Assembly: GCF_024679095.1 (NCBI RefSeq)
Contig: NW_026111675.1
Location: 301,501-365,500 of the forward strand
Direction of reading: 5' to 3'
Length of the DNA: 64,000 nucleotides
Source: Eriocheir sinensis
Lineage: Eukaryota; Arthropoda; Malacostraca; Decapoda; Varunidae
In this document: positions 63,463 through 64,000 of the stretch, piece after piece
Layout: each line of letters starts with the position of its first letter
Numbering within the stretch: position 1 is the first letter of the stretch
The notes under the pieces: model-generated
What the model was told of the DNA's origin: nothing
Database searches by the model: none
The model's input: only the letters and a program-made list of their open reading frames with translations
Program-made: the position numbers and the translations under genes

Positions 63463-63672
63463 TATTTTGTATATCTATTTTATACAAATGTACGTTATTT
63501 TATGTGAATTTGTTTTCATTTCATACAAATTTACATTATTTTATGTGTATTTTGTACATGTAATTAAATACAAATTTAACTAATTATAGTTGTATTTTGT
63601 ATATCTATTTTCATACAAATTGAAATTTATTTTTTTGTTTTTTTGTATATATTTTTATTCAAATTTTCGTAA
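63463..63672 (+). repeat. Block 43, short forward block
   Basis: Reverse complement of block 20. It ends at TTTTCGTAATCTTATAAAAA. Confidence 0.8.
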
Positions 63673-64000
63673 TCTTATAAAAATATATATACCAAAATAC
63701 ACATAAAATTTTTAAATTTGCATTGAAATAAATATACAAAATGCACATGCAATAAGGTAAATTTGTATTGAAAGAGATATGCAAAAATACATATAAAACA
63801 ATGTAAATTTGTTTCAAAATATATATACGAATACAAATAAAAAAACGTAGATTTCTATAAATATATATATACAAAATACACATAAAATTAAGTAAATACG
63901 TATAAAAAAATGTATACAAAATACACATAAAATAATGTAAATTCGAATTAAAATAAATAAACAAAATACCAATAAAAGAATGTGTATTTGGATAAATATA
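63673..64000 (-). repeat. Block 44, inverted orientation, runs off the window
   Basis: Reverse complement of the end of block 19 (about 32,580-32,906). The array continues past the window edge. Confidence 0.82.

Larger units (their letters stand above)
52428..63480. repeat. Second copy of the 12.6 kb segment, rearranged
   Basis: Collinear with 10.85-23.47 kb. The offset is about 41.5 kb in its left part and about 40.1 kb in its right part. It lacks the roughly 2.4 kb between the paralogous points 15,326 and 17,703, has gained a tandem duplication of about 1,038 bp (56,358-58,433), has lost about 75 bp near 58,575 relative to about 18,420-18,490, and lacks the AT expansion present at 22,464. 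The right limit is the orientation switch near 63,463. Confidence 0.75.

Overview
The 64 kb window holds no gene I can support. From end to end it is one family of AT-rich satellite DNA built on a degenerate monomer of about 45 bp. On the T-rich strand the monomer opens TGTGTATTTTGTATA, passes through TATACAAATTTAC and closes ATTATTTTA. The consensus has about 5 G/C in 45 bases (roughly 89% A+T), and 64 kb corresponds to about 1,400 monomer lengths. A gene-free satellite of this size with kilobase-scale duplications and inversions points to eukaryotic nuclear heterochromatin (pericentromeric, subtelomeric or similar). The species cannot be told from the sequence, and nothing unique (gene, rRNA, tRNA, recognisable transposon) anchors it.

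The array is hierarchical. Level 1 is the 45-bp monomer. Level 2 is a higher-order repeat of about 16 distinguishable monomer types, about 0.71 kb long, clearest at 59,039-59,752 and repeated in the same order elsewhere. Level 3 is a mosaic of 44 blocks that alternate between T-rich-strand-forward (about 38.8 kb) and the inverse (about 25.2 kb), with 43 orientation switches. Level 4 is kilobase duplication of this mosaic: a tandem unit of about 5 kb (1-5,021; 5,022-9,970; partial 9,971-12,535); a collinear copy of 10.85-23.47 kb at 52.43-63.48 kb; direct copies 30.6-33.1/41.8-44.25 kb and 35.5-38.9/47.2-50.7 kb; and a large inverted repeat with arms 23.47-26.38 and 29.66-32.39 kb.

Many orientation junctions recur with the same sequence, some in both orientations. 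The flips were therefore made a limited number of times and then amplified. Two pure AT tracts (22,464-22,592 and 38,638-38,810) sit inside monomers whose duplicate copies elsewhere in the window lack the expansion, so the window records before and after states of microsatellite growth.

Open reading frames are abundant on the T-rich strand because 45 is divisible by three and the consensus has no TAA, TAG or TGA in any of its three frames. They encode a drifting 15-residue repeat ([30 protein letters not shown] or [15 protein letters not shown], by frame). I treat these as by-products of the repeat, not genes. Block boundaries are read by eye and are good to about 10-20 bp; duplication limits are good to about 50 bp unless a shared marker is given.
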